Shown one piece after another: positions 25,051 to 33,182 of a stretch of DNA of 34,569 nt. Origin of the DNA: Bacteroidales bacterium (GTDB lineage: Bacteria; Bacteroidota; Bacteroidia; Bacteroidales; P3). Made by a program: the position numbers and the translations under genes. The notes below the pieces were generated by a model. That model did not search any database. It was not told where the DNA came from and was given only the letters and a program-made list of their open reading frames with translations. The stretch is taken from the NCBI GenBank assembly GCA_024400565.1, contig JAKSMQ010000020.1, forward strand, positions 1 through 34,569, in the 5' to 3' direction. How positions within the stretch are numbered: the stretch's first letter is position 1; each line of letters starts with the position of its first letter.

Positions 25051-25080
25051 AAGGGTGCCCGTTTGTTGTCGGACACCCTT
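25051..25080 (-). terminator. Terminator of the T9SS cargo gene
   Basis: AAGGGTG (25051-25057) pairs with CACCCTT (25074-25080), with an inner CCG/CGG. AT-rich sequence follows in the minus direction, 25 bp after the stop codon. Confidence 0.7.
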
Positions 25081-25104
25081 GAGGAGAATATCAGATAGGG
25101 TTGA

Positions 25105-25797
25105 CTAGCGAACCACTACTTTCTTCATGTTGGACTGACCTTTGATACCATAGGTGTATACACCTGCGGGGAGGTCTTCAATGTTGATGCTGGCGGTACC
25201 CTGCATCTGATGAAGCGCTACACTCTTTACTACCTGACCCATCAGATTTACGATTACAATCTGTGCATTCTGGGTGCCTTCTGCGAGCTCATAGTCAACA
25301 TTGAGCATAGAGGTAGCAGGGTTGGGGTAAGCGTTGATGCTGTTGGTCTCAACATTGTTGATGCCTACGCCCTGTACGTGAACGTGGAAGGTAAGAGAAA
25401 GGGTGTCGTCAGAAGCCTGGGTATTGTAAAGTTTGAAGCTGAAGAAACCGTCAGTCTCGCCATTGGGGAAGAAATCACATACGAATACTCCGTCAAAATC
25501 AGAATTAGGAGCAACGGTAAAGATAGGAGAAACAGAACCTTCAAGACATTCGCCTGCGCAGATGCTGGCTACGGTCATATTGGAAGAGATAACCTCTAAG
25601 CTGCCCTGTGCATGAACGGGACGTTCGGTATTGTTGTGGATGGTAGCATACATAGCAGGCATTTCGGCATCGGTGGTAACGAAGCGTACGGTGTCGCCGT
25701 TGGAATATACAACATCCTGGAACTTGAAGCTGAGGGATTGTGCATTTGCAACCATTGCAAAAGCCACAGTAAGAGCGAGTAATAATACTTTTTTCAT
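25105..25797 (-). CDS. T9SS type A sorting-domain protein
   Basis: 230 residues. The signal peptide MKKVLLLALTVAFAMVANA is followed by Gln. Residues about 20-145 form a beta-rich domain I do not recognise; residues about 150-230 are a type A C-terminal sorting domain with Y157-PNP, then a GVYTYGI strand and a basic MKKVVVR end. Such cargo is moved through the outer membrane by the type IX secretion system and often anchored to the surface. It has its own promoter and terminator. The secretion machinery itself is not in this window. Confidence 0.88.
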   Translation of the reverse strand: MKKVLLLALTVAFAMVANAQSLSFKFQDVVYSNGDTVRFVTTDAEMPAMYATIHNNTERPVHAQGSLEVISSNMTVASICAGECLEGSVSPIFTVAPNSDFDGVFVCDFFPNGETDGFFSFKLYNTQASDDTLSLTFHVHVQGVGINNVETNSINAYPNPATSMLNVDYELAEGTQNAQIVIVNLMGQVVKSVALHQMQGTASINIEDLPAGVYTYGIKGQSNMKKVVVR

Positions 25798-25822
25798 GTT
25801 AATAGGTGTATAATTTGAATTG

Positions 25823-25830
25823 CAAAGATA
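25823..25830 (-). promoter_or_regulatory. Minus-7 box of the T9SS cargo gene
   Basis: TATCTTTG on the minus strand, 26 bp before the ATG; no good TTTG at minus-33. Confidence 0.6.
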
Positions 25831-25867
25831 CTAAGTTTATTTGAATAAGTATAGTTTTTTAGTTTTT

Positions 25868-26662
25868 TTATGCTTTCTCATGCAGAGGAAATTGTTGTCG
25901 GATCAGATCTGTCATAAGGTTGTAGAGCTTAAGAACCGAATCCTCATTTTTGAGCAATTCCTGGTGTCGGGCAATGGTCTCTTCATCATTTCTTACAGCA
26001 GGCCCCGTTTGCAATTGCCACAGGTTAATCCCCTGTTGGACAGACAGACGTGATTTGTCGGCCGTGGCTTCAATCAAAGGTTGTATGGTCGAAAACGGAA
26101 TCTGATGCTGACCGAGTATCTGAGAAGCCAAAGCGTTGAGCGCATTCCCAAAGTTGTTGACCATTACAGAAGCCAGGTGGAGCCATTGCCGACGGTCGCT
26201 GTCTATATGGTATACGTTTGGAGAAATGCTCTTGGCCAAAATCTCTATTTTCTCGGTTACCTCCACGGAAGATCCCTCTATGCAAAAGGGCAGCTGGCTG
26301 TATTCCATTTCGACATTCCGAACAAAGGTCTGCGGTATGTAAATCACGCCATGAAAAGGACCTGTATCTTTGAGGACCGAGAGTGGAACAGAACCCGAGG
26401 TATGTGCCACCAACGTTTCTTCAACTCTCAGCTGCTTCGAGAGCGAGCAGATGGCATCATCGGGTATTGCCAGTAGAATGCAATCAACATCAGGGTTCAG
26501 TTGCTCCAGGTCCTCGAAGGCATCTCCACCAACCAGTTGGGTCAGCAGTTGCGCATGCTCTTTCTTGCGAGACCATATCTGAACTATCTCATGCCCTGCA
26601 GCAACAGATGCCTTTGCTAAATGGGTGGCAACATTGCCCGAACCGATGATGGTCAGCTTCAT
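25868..26662 (-). CDS. Rossmann-like and DUF2520 domain protein
   Basis: 264 residues from the ATG at 26662 (MKLTIIGSGNVATHLAKA); the ATG four codons upstream is less likely because it pushes the beta strand away from the start. The N-terminal dinucleotide-binding fold has GSGNVATHL and an AIPDDAICSL segment like NADP-dependent F420 or pyrroline reductases; the C-terminal helical half matches DUF2520 (HLASVMVNNFGNALNALA). A conserved Bacteroidota oxidoreductase-like protein of unknown substrate. It starts 21 bp after the DUF2795 gene. Confidence 0.85.
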   Translation of the reverse strand: MKLTIIGSGNVATHLAKASVAAGHEIVQIWSRKKEHAQLLTQLVGGDAFEDLEQLNPDVDCILLAIPDDAICSLSKQLRVEETLVAHTSGSVPLSVLKDTGPFHGVIYIPQTFVRNVEMEYSQLPFCIEGSSVEVTEKIEILAKSISPNVYHIDSDRRQWLHLASVMVNNFGNALNALASQILGQHQIPFSTIQPLIEATADKSRLSVQQGINLWQLQTGPAVRNDEETIARHQELLKNEDSVLKLYNLMTDLIRQQFPLHEKA

Positions 26663-26683
26663 GAGACAGAACAATACTCTCTA

Positions 26684-26905
26684 TTAATATTCGTCTTCCT
26701 GGAAGAAGAAGTCTTCTTTGGTAGGATAGTCGGGCCAGATATCCTCAATGCTGTCGTAAGGATCTCCTTCGTCTTCAATCTCCATCAGGTTCTCAATTAC
26801 CTCAAGGGGAGCTCCGGTACGCTGAGCGTAGTCAATAAGTTCATCTTTGGTTGCGGGCCAGGGAGCGTCTTCAAGTTTGGTTGCTAATTCAAGTGTCCAA
26901 TACAT
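26684..26905 (-). CDS. DUF2795 domain protein
   Basis: 73 residues, all of it DUF2795-like (LEDAPWPATKDELIDYAQR, then GAPLEVIENLMEIED) with a strongly acidic end. It is a small helical cytoplasmic domain of unknown function, near universal in Bacteroidota at about this size. It lies 33 bp after the adenosyltransferase gene in the same direction. Confidence 0.85.
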   Translation of the reverse strand: MYWTLELATKLEDAPWPATKDELIDYAQRTGAPLEVIENLMEIEDEGDPYDSIEDIWPDYPTKEDFFFQEDEY

Positions 26906-26938
26906 CTTATTATGTCGGTTTTAAGTAATATTGTTGTT

Positions 26939-27484
26939 TTATGCTTTCCAGAAATGTTCTTGTTTGCCGTCGTCTACTACCAAGATGCGAGACAGAACGA
27001 AAAGGTAATCGCTCAATCGGTTGATGTATCGTCTCAGCAGATCGTCTATTTCGATTGTCTGTGCAAGACCGACTATCAGCCGTTCTGCTCTGCGGCACAC
27101 CGTGCGTGCTACATGGCATTGGGCTCCGGCCAAATTACCTCCGGGAATAATGAAGGCATTGTTTTTGGGGAGACGTTCGTTGAGAGCATCTATCTCTCTT
27201 TCCAATACCTTCTCTGCATCGGCAGGCAATTGGGGCAGGCGCGTATAAATATCGGCGTCCTCTGTTGCCAGAAGGGTCTGGATAACGAACAGCTTGTTCT
27301 GTATATCCTTCAATACCTCATATTGTTCCTGAGAGATGGATCTTGCCAGTTCGGCTACAACCCCCACATGGGAATTGAGCTCGTCGACGGTTCCGTAGGC
27401 CTCCACCCGAGGGTCGCATTTCAACACCCGTGTGCCGCCTACTAGAGAGGTTTCGCCTTTATCGCCTGTCTTTGTGTATACCAC
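26939..27484 (-). CDS. Cob(I)alamin adenosyltransferase, PduO type
   Basis: 181 residues. Transfers the adenosyl group of ATP to cob(I)alamin to make adenosylcobalamin. The ATP loop TKTGDKGETSLVGG (4-17), VEAYGTVDELNSHVG (27-41) and the C-terminal RRAERLIVGLA and YINRLSDYLFVLSR identify the PduO family. The product is the cofactor of the NrdJ encoded in the same window, an evident metabolic link. It sits between DUF2795 and nifU genes in a probable operon, with a possible promoter overlapping the nifU end. Confidence 0.93.
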   Translation of the reverse strand: MVYTKTGDKGETSLVGGTRVLKCDPRVEAYGTVDELNSHVGVVAELARSISQEQYEVLKDIQNKLFVIQTLLATEDADIYTRLPQLPADAEKVLEREIDALNERLPKNNAFIIPGGNLAGAQCHVARTVCRRAERLIVGLAQTIEIDDLLRRYINRLSDYLFVLSRILVVDDGKQEHFWKA

Positions 27485-27539
27485 TTTCTGGAATAGAAGT
27501 CAGATGCAAGGGAGAGAGTTTTCTGTTCTCCCTCCCCGG

Positions 27540-27547
27540 CAAAGTTA
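27540..27547 (-). promoter_or_regulatory. Possible internal promoter for the adenosyltransferase gene
   Basis: TAACTTTG on the minus strand fits TAnnTTTG at the end of nifU; a GGGAGA/TCTCCC stem (27510-27532) follows it in the leader. No minus-33 match. Confidence 0.35.
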
Positions 27548-27784
27548 TACTCTTTCTACGGATTTTACCTCAGGAATAGCGTTCTTAAGAGCAGCCTCGA
27601 TACCCTGTTTGAGGGTGGCCAAAGCGTGAGGGCAAGAGCCACAATGACCCTTAAGGCGTACCATTACGACACCTTCGTTGGTCATATCAACATATTCAAC
27701 GTCGCCGCCGTCCTGCTGGAGTATGGGGCGAATCTGCTCAAGGCCATTCTGTACTTTGCGGATTACTTCTTCTTTGTTTTCCAT
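27545..27784 (-). CDS. NifU-like Fe-S scaffold protein
   Basis: 79 residues, the stand-alone C-terminal NifU domain (Nfu type). The cluster-binding C48-G-S-C51 lies in RLKGHCGSCPHA. It carries and delivers Fe-S clusters in the cytoplasm. It follows mrp by 21 bp, and Mrp is also an Fe-S carrier, so the pair forms a small cluster-delivery unit. Confidence 0.92.
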   Translation of the reverse strand: MENKEEVIRKVQNGLEQIRPILQQDGGDVEYVDMTNEGVVMVRLKGHCGSCPHALATLKQGIEAALKNAIPEVKSVERV

Positions 27785-27805
27785 CGTATGTCGTGTATCA
27801 GATTA

Positions 27806-28876
27806 TTATTTGTTGCATTCAAGTTTGCAGATTTCTGCAATAGTGTTGCGGGCTAATGCCATAAATGCTTCGCTCTCGGGGGTGCCGTAGGCAAGGCTGA
27901 TAGGCTGGCCGCTGTCGCCGCTTTCTGCGATAGACTGTACCAGAGGAATTTCTCCCAGCAAGGGGATATTCATCTGCTGAGCCAGTTTGGAGCAACCCTC
28001 TTTGCCGAAGATGTAGTATTTGTTGTTGGGGAGTTCGGCAGGAGTAAAATAAGCCATGTTTTCTACAAAACCGAGTACAGGGATGTCGATGCCGTCGTTT
28101 TGGAACATCTCCACTCCGCGTACCACGTCGGCCAGGGCTACCTGCTGGGGTGTGCTGACGATAATGGCGCCGGTAACGGGAAGGGTTGCAGCAATGGTAA
28201 GCTGAATGTCGCCGGTTCCGGGAGGCATATCGACAACCAGATAGTCTATCTCGTCCCACCAGGTTTCGCTAATGAGCTGTTTCAACGCATTTGAAGCCAT
28301 AGGTCCACGCCATACGATAGCCTTGTTGGGGTCAATCATAAAGCCTACCGACATCAGCTTGATGCCGTATTTCTCGATGGGGACCATATAAGTCTTTCCG
28401 TCATGCTGTTCGCCGTAGATCTCGTCGTCCTTGATGTCAAACATGATGGGGATGGAGGGACCGTAAATATCAGCATCAACCAGACCTACCTTGGCGCCTG
28501 TCTTGGCCAGCGAAATAGCCAGGTTGACGGCTACGGTGCTCTTGCCGACACCACCCTTGCCTGAGGCTACGGTAATGACGTTCTTGATGGTGGGGAACAT
28601 GGCGTGCTTGTCGACGGGTTCAACCTTGCGGGTGGTAAGGTTAACGGTAACTTCTGCGTTGCGGTCTACCAGTTCGTGGATAGCGTTTACGCAGTCGTCG
28701 CTCATTTTCTTCTTCATAGGGCAGCCTGCGGTGGTGAGTACCAGGTCAAAGCTTACCTTGAGACCATCGATGGCAATATTCTCAATCATACCCAGGTCGA
28801 TGAGACTCTTCCCGAGGTCGGGGTCGTCCACATGCGAGAGGGCCATTTCTATCTGTGTTCTTGTAATTTCGCTCAT
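27806..28876 (-). CDS. apbC: Mrp/ApbC/NBP35-family ATPase without the usual CxxC
   Basis: 356 residues. The N-terminal MIP18/DUF59 domain (about 1-85) contains TTAGCPMKKK. The P-loop ATPase has the deviant Walker A G106-KGGVGK112-S and DYLVVDMPPGTGD (211-223). Family role: ATP-driven transfer of Fe-S clusters. The cluster-ligating CxxC normally placed after the VENM motif is absent: the sequence reads VENMAYFTPAELPNNKYY (271-288), which has no Cys; C295 is single. It has a strong promoter of its own. Confidence 0.93.
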   Translation of the reverse strand: MSEITRTQIEMALSHVDDPDLGKSLIDLGMIENIAIDGLKVSFDLVLTTAGCPMKKKMSDDCVNAIHELVDRNAEVTVNLTTRKVEPVDKHAMFPTIKNVITVASGKGGVGKSTVAVNLAISLAKTGAKVGLVDADIYGPSIPIMFDIKDDEIYGEQHDGKTYMVPIEKYGIKLMSVGFMIDPNKAIVWRGPMASNALKQLISETWWDEIDYLVVDMPPGTGDIQLTIAATLPVTGAIIVSTPQQVALADVVRGVEMFQNDGIDIPVLGFVENMAYFTPAELPNNKYYIFGKEGCSKLAQQMNIPLLGEIPLVQSIAESGDSGQPISLAYGTPESEAFMALARNTIAEICKLECNK

Positions 28877-28952
28877 ATAACTTTTTGTATAATCGTTACA
28901 AAAAGAAGCATCTCAATTTGTTATTTGTCTGTATGCTCTTTTTGTCGGGGTG

Positions 28953-28985
28953 CAAAGATACTCTTTTTTTTAATATTACAACAAA
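28953..28985 (-). promoter_or_regulatory. Promoter of mrp-nifU
   Basis: On the minus strand TTTG (28982-28985), a 21-bp spacer, then TATCTTTG (28953-28960): a full match to the Bacteroidota consensus. The minus-33 element overlaps the last codons of the NUDIX gene. Confidence 0.8.
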
Positions 28986-29398
28986 GATTTTGCTTTTTCT
29001 ATCAATTCTTCGTGGTCGAAAGCCAGGTCGGGGAGCCCGTCAACAGGCCACCAATGTGCTTCTGCGGCATCGTCTCCTCCTTTAGGCTGAACCAGGGTCG
29101 GGTCTACCTTCCCCATAAATACCACGCTCACAGTACGTCCTCTCGGGTCGCGGCCCTCCTTGCTGGCCACGCAGACCATCTTCAGGTCTATGTCTGTGAG
29201 AGAGGTCTCCTCTTCAAGTTCGCGGGCTGCGGTATGTTCAATATCGGGGTCGTCGATATCGAAGAATCCGCCAGGCATGGCCCAGCAGCCCTGATAGGGA
29301 TCGCGTCCACGCTTTATGAGCAGTATGTTTTTCCCTTCGAGGTCAAAAATTGCTATGTCGGCGGTCAGGGCCGGACGGGGATATTTGTAGGTGAACAT
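28976..29398 (-). CDS. NUDIX hydrolase
   Basis: 140 residues. The NUDIX region runs from GG43-44 to about 67, with RELEEET at 59-65 as the metal-binding helix. The glycine-to-glutamate spacing is unusual: the sequence after GGFF is DIDDPDIEHTAA, one residue longer than the textbook pattern and with Asp at the first acidic site. Likely a nucleoside diphosphate-linked pyrophosphatase such as for ADP-ribose; substrate not certain. It follows the TlpA-like gene by 33 bp. Confidence 0.88.
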   Translation of the reverse strand: MFTYKYPRPALTADIAIFDLEGKNILLIKRGRDPYQGCWAMPGGFFDIDDPDIEHTAARELEEETSLTDIDLKMVCVASKEGRDPRGRTVSVVFMGKVDPTLVQPKGGDDAAEAHWWPVDGLPDLAFDHEELIEKAKSLL

Positions 29399-29431
29399 GG
29401 TTCTGTCGGTTAGTTGTGGGTAATGTTGGGT

Positions 29432-30538
29432 TTAGAATCCGAATATTTCTTTCAGTTTGAGCTCGAGCGCGGCTCCACGCAGGTCTTTGGCTATCACACG
29501 GCCTTCGCGGTCGAGCAATACGGTATGGGGAACCGACGTAACGTTGTAGGCGGCTCCGCCCGAAGAGGTCCATCCGTTGAGGTCGCTCACATGGTTGGCC
29601 CATTCAAGACCGTCGTTCTGGATAGCGCGTACCCAGCTGTTCTTGTCCTTGTCGAGCGACACGCTGTAGATGTCGAATCCTGCATCCTTGTATTTCTTGT
29701 ATACTCTCACCACGTTGGGGTTCTCCTGTCGGCAGGGGCGGCACCAGGATGCCCAAAAGTCTATCATGACCACCTTGCCCCTCAGGTCGCTCAGCTTGCG
29801 GGTGTTTCCTTCGGGGTCTTTCATGGCGATTTCGGGCGCTACTTTGCCGGGCAATACCATCGAATTGATCTTGGCGCCTATGTGTTTCACGAAGCTGTTG
29901 TTGGCATAGTCTTTCTTAAGTCCGTCATAGACCGCTTCGTAGAGAGGAAGATAAGCCACGATGTCCTCTTCGAAGAAGGTAACAAGGAATGCACTCATCA
30001 GGCAGCTGGTGTTCTTTTCTATCAGCTTCTTCATGTTGATTCTCTGCACAGTTTCCAGACTCTGCCATTGGTTGGAGAGCTCCATCTTGCGCTGGTCGGT
30101 AGTTGTGGCGAGCTGGAACTCCTGGTTGATGGCTTTCTTGCGGTCCAGGTCAGCTCCCAATATCTTGTTGAACTCCTGGTAGAGAGTCATGTTTTTGGAC
30201 CCCTTGACGCTCTTCAGGCTCATAAAATCGTAGTCTTTCACGAACTCCATCTCCATATTGACGCGTTCGCCAGGGAGGAGCATCAGGTGGATGTCGTTGC
30301 ATTTCAGATTGCCGAAGCGTACCACATAGAGGGTAGGGTCGAGCACGGGGAATGTTACCTTGAAGTCGCCCTTTGCGTTGGGACGTATGGTGTCGGGAGC
30401 CGAGAGACTGCCGTTTACCACCTCGTAGATGTAGACCGGAGTATTGGAGCAGCCGCTAAGCTTTCCGATTACTACAGAGTTCTGAGCCGAGGCTGCAAGG
30501 CCCAGGGCAAGGAATAGGAGGACGAGTATTCTTCTCAT
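29432..30538 (-). CDS. Periplasmic TlpA-like disulfide reductase with DUF4369-like N-domain
   Basis: 368 residues. The signal peptide MRRILVLLFLALGLAASA is followed by Gln. A beta-sandwich DUF4369-like region covers about 20-100, a helical linker about 110-225, and a thioredoxin fold 230-368 with W265-C-R-P-C269 and SVPHTVLLDREG carrying the cis-Pro. A common Bacteroidota architecture for reduction of periplasmic disulfides; natural partners unknown. Same domain plan as the 4679-5707 gene, but this one lacks a Lys-rich tail. It lies 22 bp after ctpA. Confidence 0.9.
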   Translation of the reverse strand: MRRILVLLFLALGLAASAQNSVVIGKLSGCSNTPVYIYEVVNGSLSAPDTIRPNAKGDFKVTFPVLDPTLYVVRFGNLKCNDIHLMLLPGERVNMEMEFVKDYDFMSLKSVKGSKNMTLYQEFNKILGADLDRKKAINQEFQLATTTDQRKMELSNQWQSLETVQRINMKKLIEKNTSCLMSAFLVTFFEEDIVAYLPLYEAVYDGLKKDYANNSFVKHIGAKINSMVLPGKVAPEIAMKDPEGNTRKLSDLRGKVVMIDFWASWCRPCRQENPNVVRVYKKYKDAGFDIYSVSLDKDKNSWVRAIQNDGLEWANHVSDLNGWTSSGGAAYNVTSVPHTVLLDREGRVIAKDLRGAALELKLKEIFGF

Positions 30539-30560
30539 GTGTCGGTTGGTTGAGGGTGAA

Positions 30561-32156
30561 TTAATGGCTCTTTACTATTCTGAGTGCCGAAGTAAGGTCG
30601 TTGTCTTTGAGCAGCAAGATGCGGTATAAGGTCTCCGAGCGGAAGAGCGACTGACCTATCTGGGCCTTGATGCTGAGACGTATCTCGTCGCCATATTTGG
30701 CGAGTGTCTGCGGGTGAGGCTTCACGCCTCTCTTCTCGCCCAGTCTGACGCAGGCATTCATCAGTTCGTCGCTGGTCACGAATTCCTTCACAAACTGGTC
30801 TTCGGTAGTATATTGCTTCTTGAGCTGGGTATAGTTGCGGGCTACGTAGTCGAATGCCACCTGAGCCACACATTGTTTGTCGAGCAGTCGGTTGTAGTAG
30901 ACCAACAGCGAGTCGGTAAACATCTTCAGGTGGTGGTCGGGATAGATGCCGCCGCCGCCATATACGATGCGGCCTTTGGCCGTATGGTAGGGAGTGGAGT
31001 CGTTGATCTTGGTCAATAGCGAGTCGCTGAGGGCCTCAAGAGAGAGCTGCTCAAGAAATTCGGAGTAATACTCATCGGTTCCACGGTCATAGGGGCGCTG
31101 GATGCATCGTCCCGAAGGAGTATAGTAGCGGGCTGTAGTGAGCCAGATGGCCGAGCCGTCGCTGAGGCTGAACTGACGTTGAACCAGTCCTTTGCCGAAC
31201 GAGCGTCGTCCTATGATGAGGCCACGGTCGTTGTCCTGTACCGTTCCGGCAATAATCTCGCTTGCCGAGGCGCTGTATTCGTCTATGAGCACGGCCAGTT
31301 TGCCTTCACACCACAGGCCTCCCCGTGTAGAGCGGCTGATGTCCTTGCGCTGGTGGTCGCCCTGGGTGTATACGATGGTTTCTCGGCCGGGAAGCAGTTC
31401 GTCGGCTATGCCGAGAGCCGCCTGAAGGAGTCCTCCTCCGTTCGAACGCAGGTCGAGGATGAGCGACTTCATTCCCTCGGCCTTGAGCTGTTTGACTGCG
31501 ATACGGAATTCGTCGTGAGAGGTTTCGCAGAATCGGGTCAGACGGATGTAGCCTGTCTCGTTGTCTATCATGCCGCTGTACACGATGCTGGGTGTGCTGA
31601 TAAGGTCTCGTTTGACACGGATGTGACGCACCTTGCTCTCCCCGTAGCGCAACACCGTAATGTCGGCTATCGAATGGTGGGGCCCGCGTATGGTGTTGAC
31701 TATTTTGTCTTTGCTCATATTGACGCCAGCTATTCGGGTGGTGTCTACGGCCAGCAGACGGTCTCCTGGCATCAGACCGGCCTTTTCGGCAGGACCGCCG
31801 GGGATAAGATTGTCCACACAGGCCGTGTCGCCCTGGTAGAACAGCAGCACGCCGATGCCTTCAAATCCGCCCTGTATGTTTTCCTGCTCTTTGCGGAGTT
31901 CCTCTACCGAGAGGTAGCGGCTGTGGGGGTCGAGTTTCGACAGCATGGCTGATATCATCTTCTCGGTCAGGGTGTCCCGATCCTGGTTTTCGACATAGTA
32001 GCTCTCAATCAGCGCCATAGCTTCGTCGAGCTTGGTAAGGCTCGTCGAGTTGGTTTGCTTTTTCGAAGGCAGTATGAGAAGTCCTACCAGCACGCCCACA
32101 AGCAATACTATCAGTAGTGTCGGCAGACCATATCTTTTCTTTTCTTTGTCGTTCAT
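30561..32156 (-). CDS. S41-family C-terminal processing protease
   Basis: 531 residues. One N-terminal membrane anchor (LPTLLIVLLVGVLVGLLIL), a PDZ domain (about 95-180, with GGPAEKAGLMPGDRLLAVD), and an S41 protease core. Catalytic serine in SASASE (295-300) and lysine K322 (FGKG) match the Ser-Lys dyad of CtpA. The C-terminal 150 residues are helical and family-variable. It cleaves C-terminal tails of periplasmic proteins. It is first in the ctpA-tlpA-nudix run; no clear minus-7 box is seen in 32157-32260. Confidence 0.93.
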   Translation of the reverse strand: MNDKEKKRYGLPTLLIVLLVGVLVGLLILPSKKQTNSTSLTKLDEAMALIESYYVENQDRDTLTEKMISAMLSKLDPHSRYLSVEELRKEQENIQGGFEGIGVLLFYQGDTACVDNLIPGGPAEKAGLMPGDRLLAVDTTRIAGVNMSKDKIVNTIRGPHHSIADITVLRYGESKVRHIRVKRDLISTPSIVYSGMIDNETGYIRLTRFCETSHDEFRIAVKQLKAEGMKSLILDLRSNGGGLLQAALGIADELLPGRETIVYTQGDHQRKDISRSTRGGLWCEGKLAVLIDEYSASASEIIAGTVQDNDRGLIIGRRSFGKGLVQRQFSLSDGSAIWLTTARYYTPSGRCIQRPYDRGTDEYYSEFLEQLSLEALSDSLLTKINDSTPYHTAKGRIVYGGGGIYPDHHLKMFTDSLLVYYNRLLDKQCVAQVAFDYVARNYTQLKKQYTTEDQFVKEFVTSDELMNACVRLGEKRGVKPHPQTLAKYGDEIRLSIKAQIGQSLFRSETLYRILLLKDNDLTSALRIVKSH

Positions 32157-32308
32157 CTGTTTTTTATCTGTTTCGGCATTAAATAACGTTTCATGCCCGC
32201 GAATATTACATAGTAACGGAAATTTTATTTTTTTGGTATGTCAAGATGAAAAAAACACTCTTCTCATCTCTTATTCTCCCCCTGGGCTGCGTATAAACAC
32301 CCTATTGC

Positions 32309-32406
32309 CTCCACATAGGCTCCACGCAGATTCGCAAATCGATGGCCCATGCCGAGGCTGAGTGCTGCCTATGTGCTGTCTGTATGCTGCCTGAGTGCTG
32401 TCTTGG
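32309..32406. repeat. 11-bp-period array (locus E)
   Basis: Two left units CTCCACATAGG and CTCCACGCAGA (32309, 32320), then after a 10-bp gap six consecutive 11-mers from 32341 (gatggcccatg, ccgaggctgag, tgctgcctatg, tgctgtctgta, tgctgcctgag, tgctgtcttgg). The left units are the reverse complement of CCTATGTGGAG, the word found at loci C and D. It lies in the spacer between ctpA and the 32429 gene. Confidence 0.8.
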
Positions 32407-32428
32407 AGTTGTCTGGCCTAAAGGTATG

Positions 32429-32971
32429 CTAATGCCCCTTCAGCATGGCCCGAATCTTTCCTCTGTAATGGAGGTCGCCTCGCGACAGCTCTTCGGTATT
32501 AGGCAGACTGAGGGTCTCAACCAGCTCATTCTTCAGCTCGGGGTATTGCATGCAGAAGAGATAGGCAATACGCATGCAGAGGGCTCTTACGCCTGGAGGC
32601 GCGTCGGGGTGGTTGATCTGAGTGAAGATGAAATCAAGCAGGTCGCCCCTTTCGTGACATTCGGATATTCCTATGCGCGACAGGAGGTTGAGCAAGAGCC
32701 GCCTCAGCGTTATGGTGGTGTCGCTCATCAGCAGGTCGGCCATCTGGTTGGAGTAGGGGAGGAGAAAGCCAAGCTCGCGGTCCTTGAGATGGGTCAATGC
32801 CCATGCTGCGTTGCCTGCTGCCCTGGGAGATTGGCCAAAGATGACCTCCACCAGCTCGTTGCGAGCCCCTTCCGACTTGGCTGCCATGCAGGAATAGCGC
32901 TTCACATCCTCGATTCCTAATGAGGAGGAAAGTTCTTCGATATCAATATGCTGGAATCTGTTTCTGCTCAC
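32429..32971 (-). CDS. Helical (HEAT-like) protein of unknown function
   Basis: 180 residues from a GTG at 32971 (VSRNRFQHIDIEEL). The open frame extends to an ATG at 33016, but a full promoter lies at 33006-33036 and transcription would begin near 33000, so the ATG is not in the mRNA. The protein is almost all alpha-helical, with short repeated helix pairs (ARNELVEVIFGQSPRAAGNA, LRRLLLNLLSRIGISECHER, VRALCMRIAYLFCMQ) resembling HEAT repeats. No signal peptide. I do not recognise the family by name. Confidence 0.7.
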   Translation of the reverse strand: MSRNRFQHIDIEELSSSLGIEDVKRYSCMAAKSEGARNELVEVIFGQSPRAAGNAAWALTHLKDRELGFLLPYSNQMADLLMSDTTITLRRLLLNLLSRIGISECHERGDLLDFIFTQINHPDAPPGVRALCMRIAYLFCMQYPELKNELVETLSLPNTEELSRGDLHYRGKIRAMLKGH

Positions 32972-33005
32972 TTTTTGCCTGTCGTTTCCTGTCGTTTTGC
33001 GATTG

Positions 33006-33036
33006 CAAAGATACAAAAGTCGGACGAACCGGCAAA
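33006..33036 (-). promoter_or_regulatory. Promoter of the 32429-32971 gene
   Basis: On the minus strand TTTG (33033-33036), a 19-bp spacer, and TATCTTTG (33006-33013). It decides the start of the downstream gene in favour of the GTG at 32971. Confidence 0.75.
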
Positions 33037-33116
33037 ATTTATTTTAACATTTTCGGGTCCCAGCATCTTGGCCGACAGAACGGGGTAAGGACCATGGCCA
33101 TTTCATTTCTTTACCT

Positions 33117-33182
33117 TTCGGCCACCCTTCGGCCTGGGTTCGGCCTGGGTTCGGCCACCATTGCCCTAGGATTGATGGTCCA
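33117..33182. repeat. 11-bp-period array (locus F)
   Basis: Six consecutive 11-mers: tttcggccacc, cttcggcctgg, gttcggcctgg, gttcggccacc, attgccctagg, attgatggtcc. The TCGGCCTRG word also occurs in the left arm of locus C. The adjoining 33183-33538 contains no credible gene: a plus-strand frame at 33189-33407 has no family resemblance. Confidence 0.8.
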
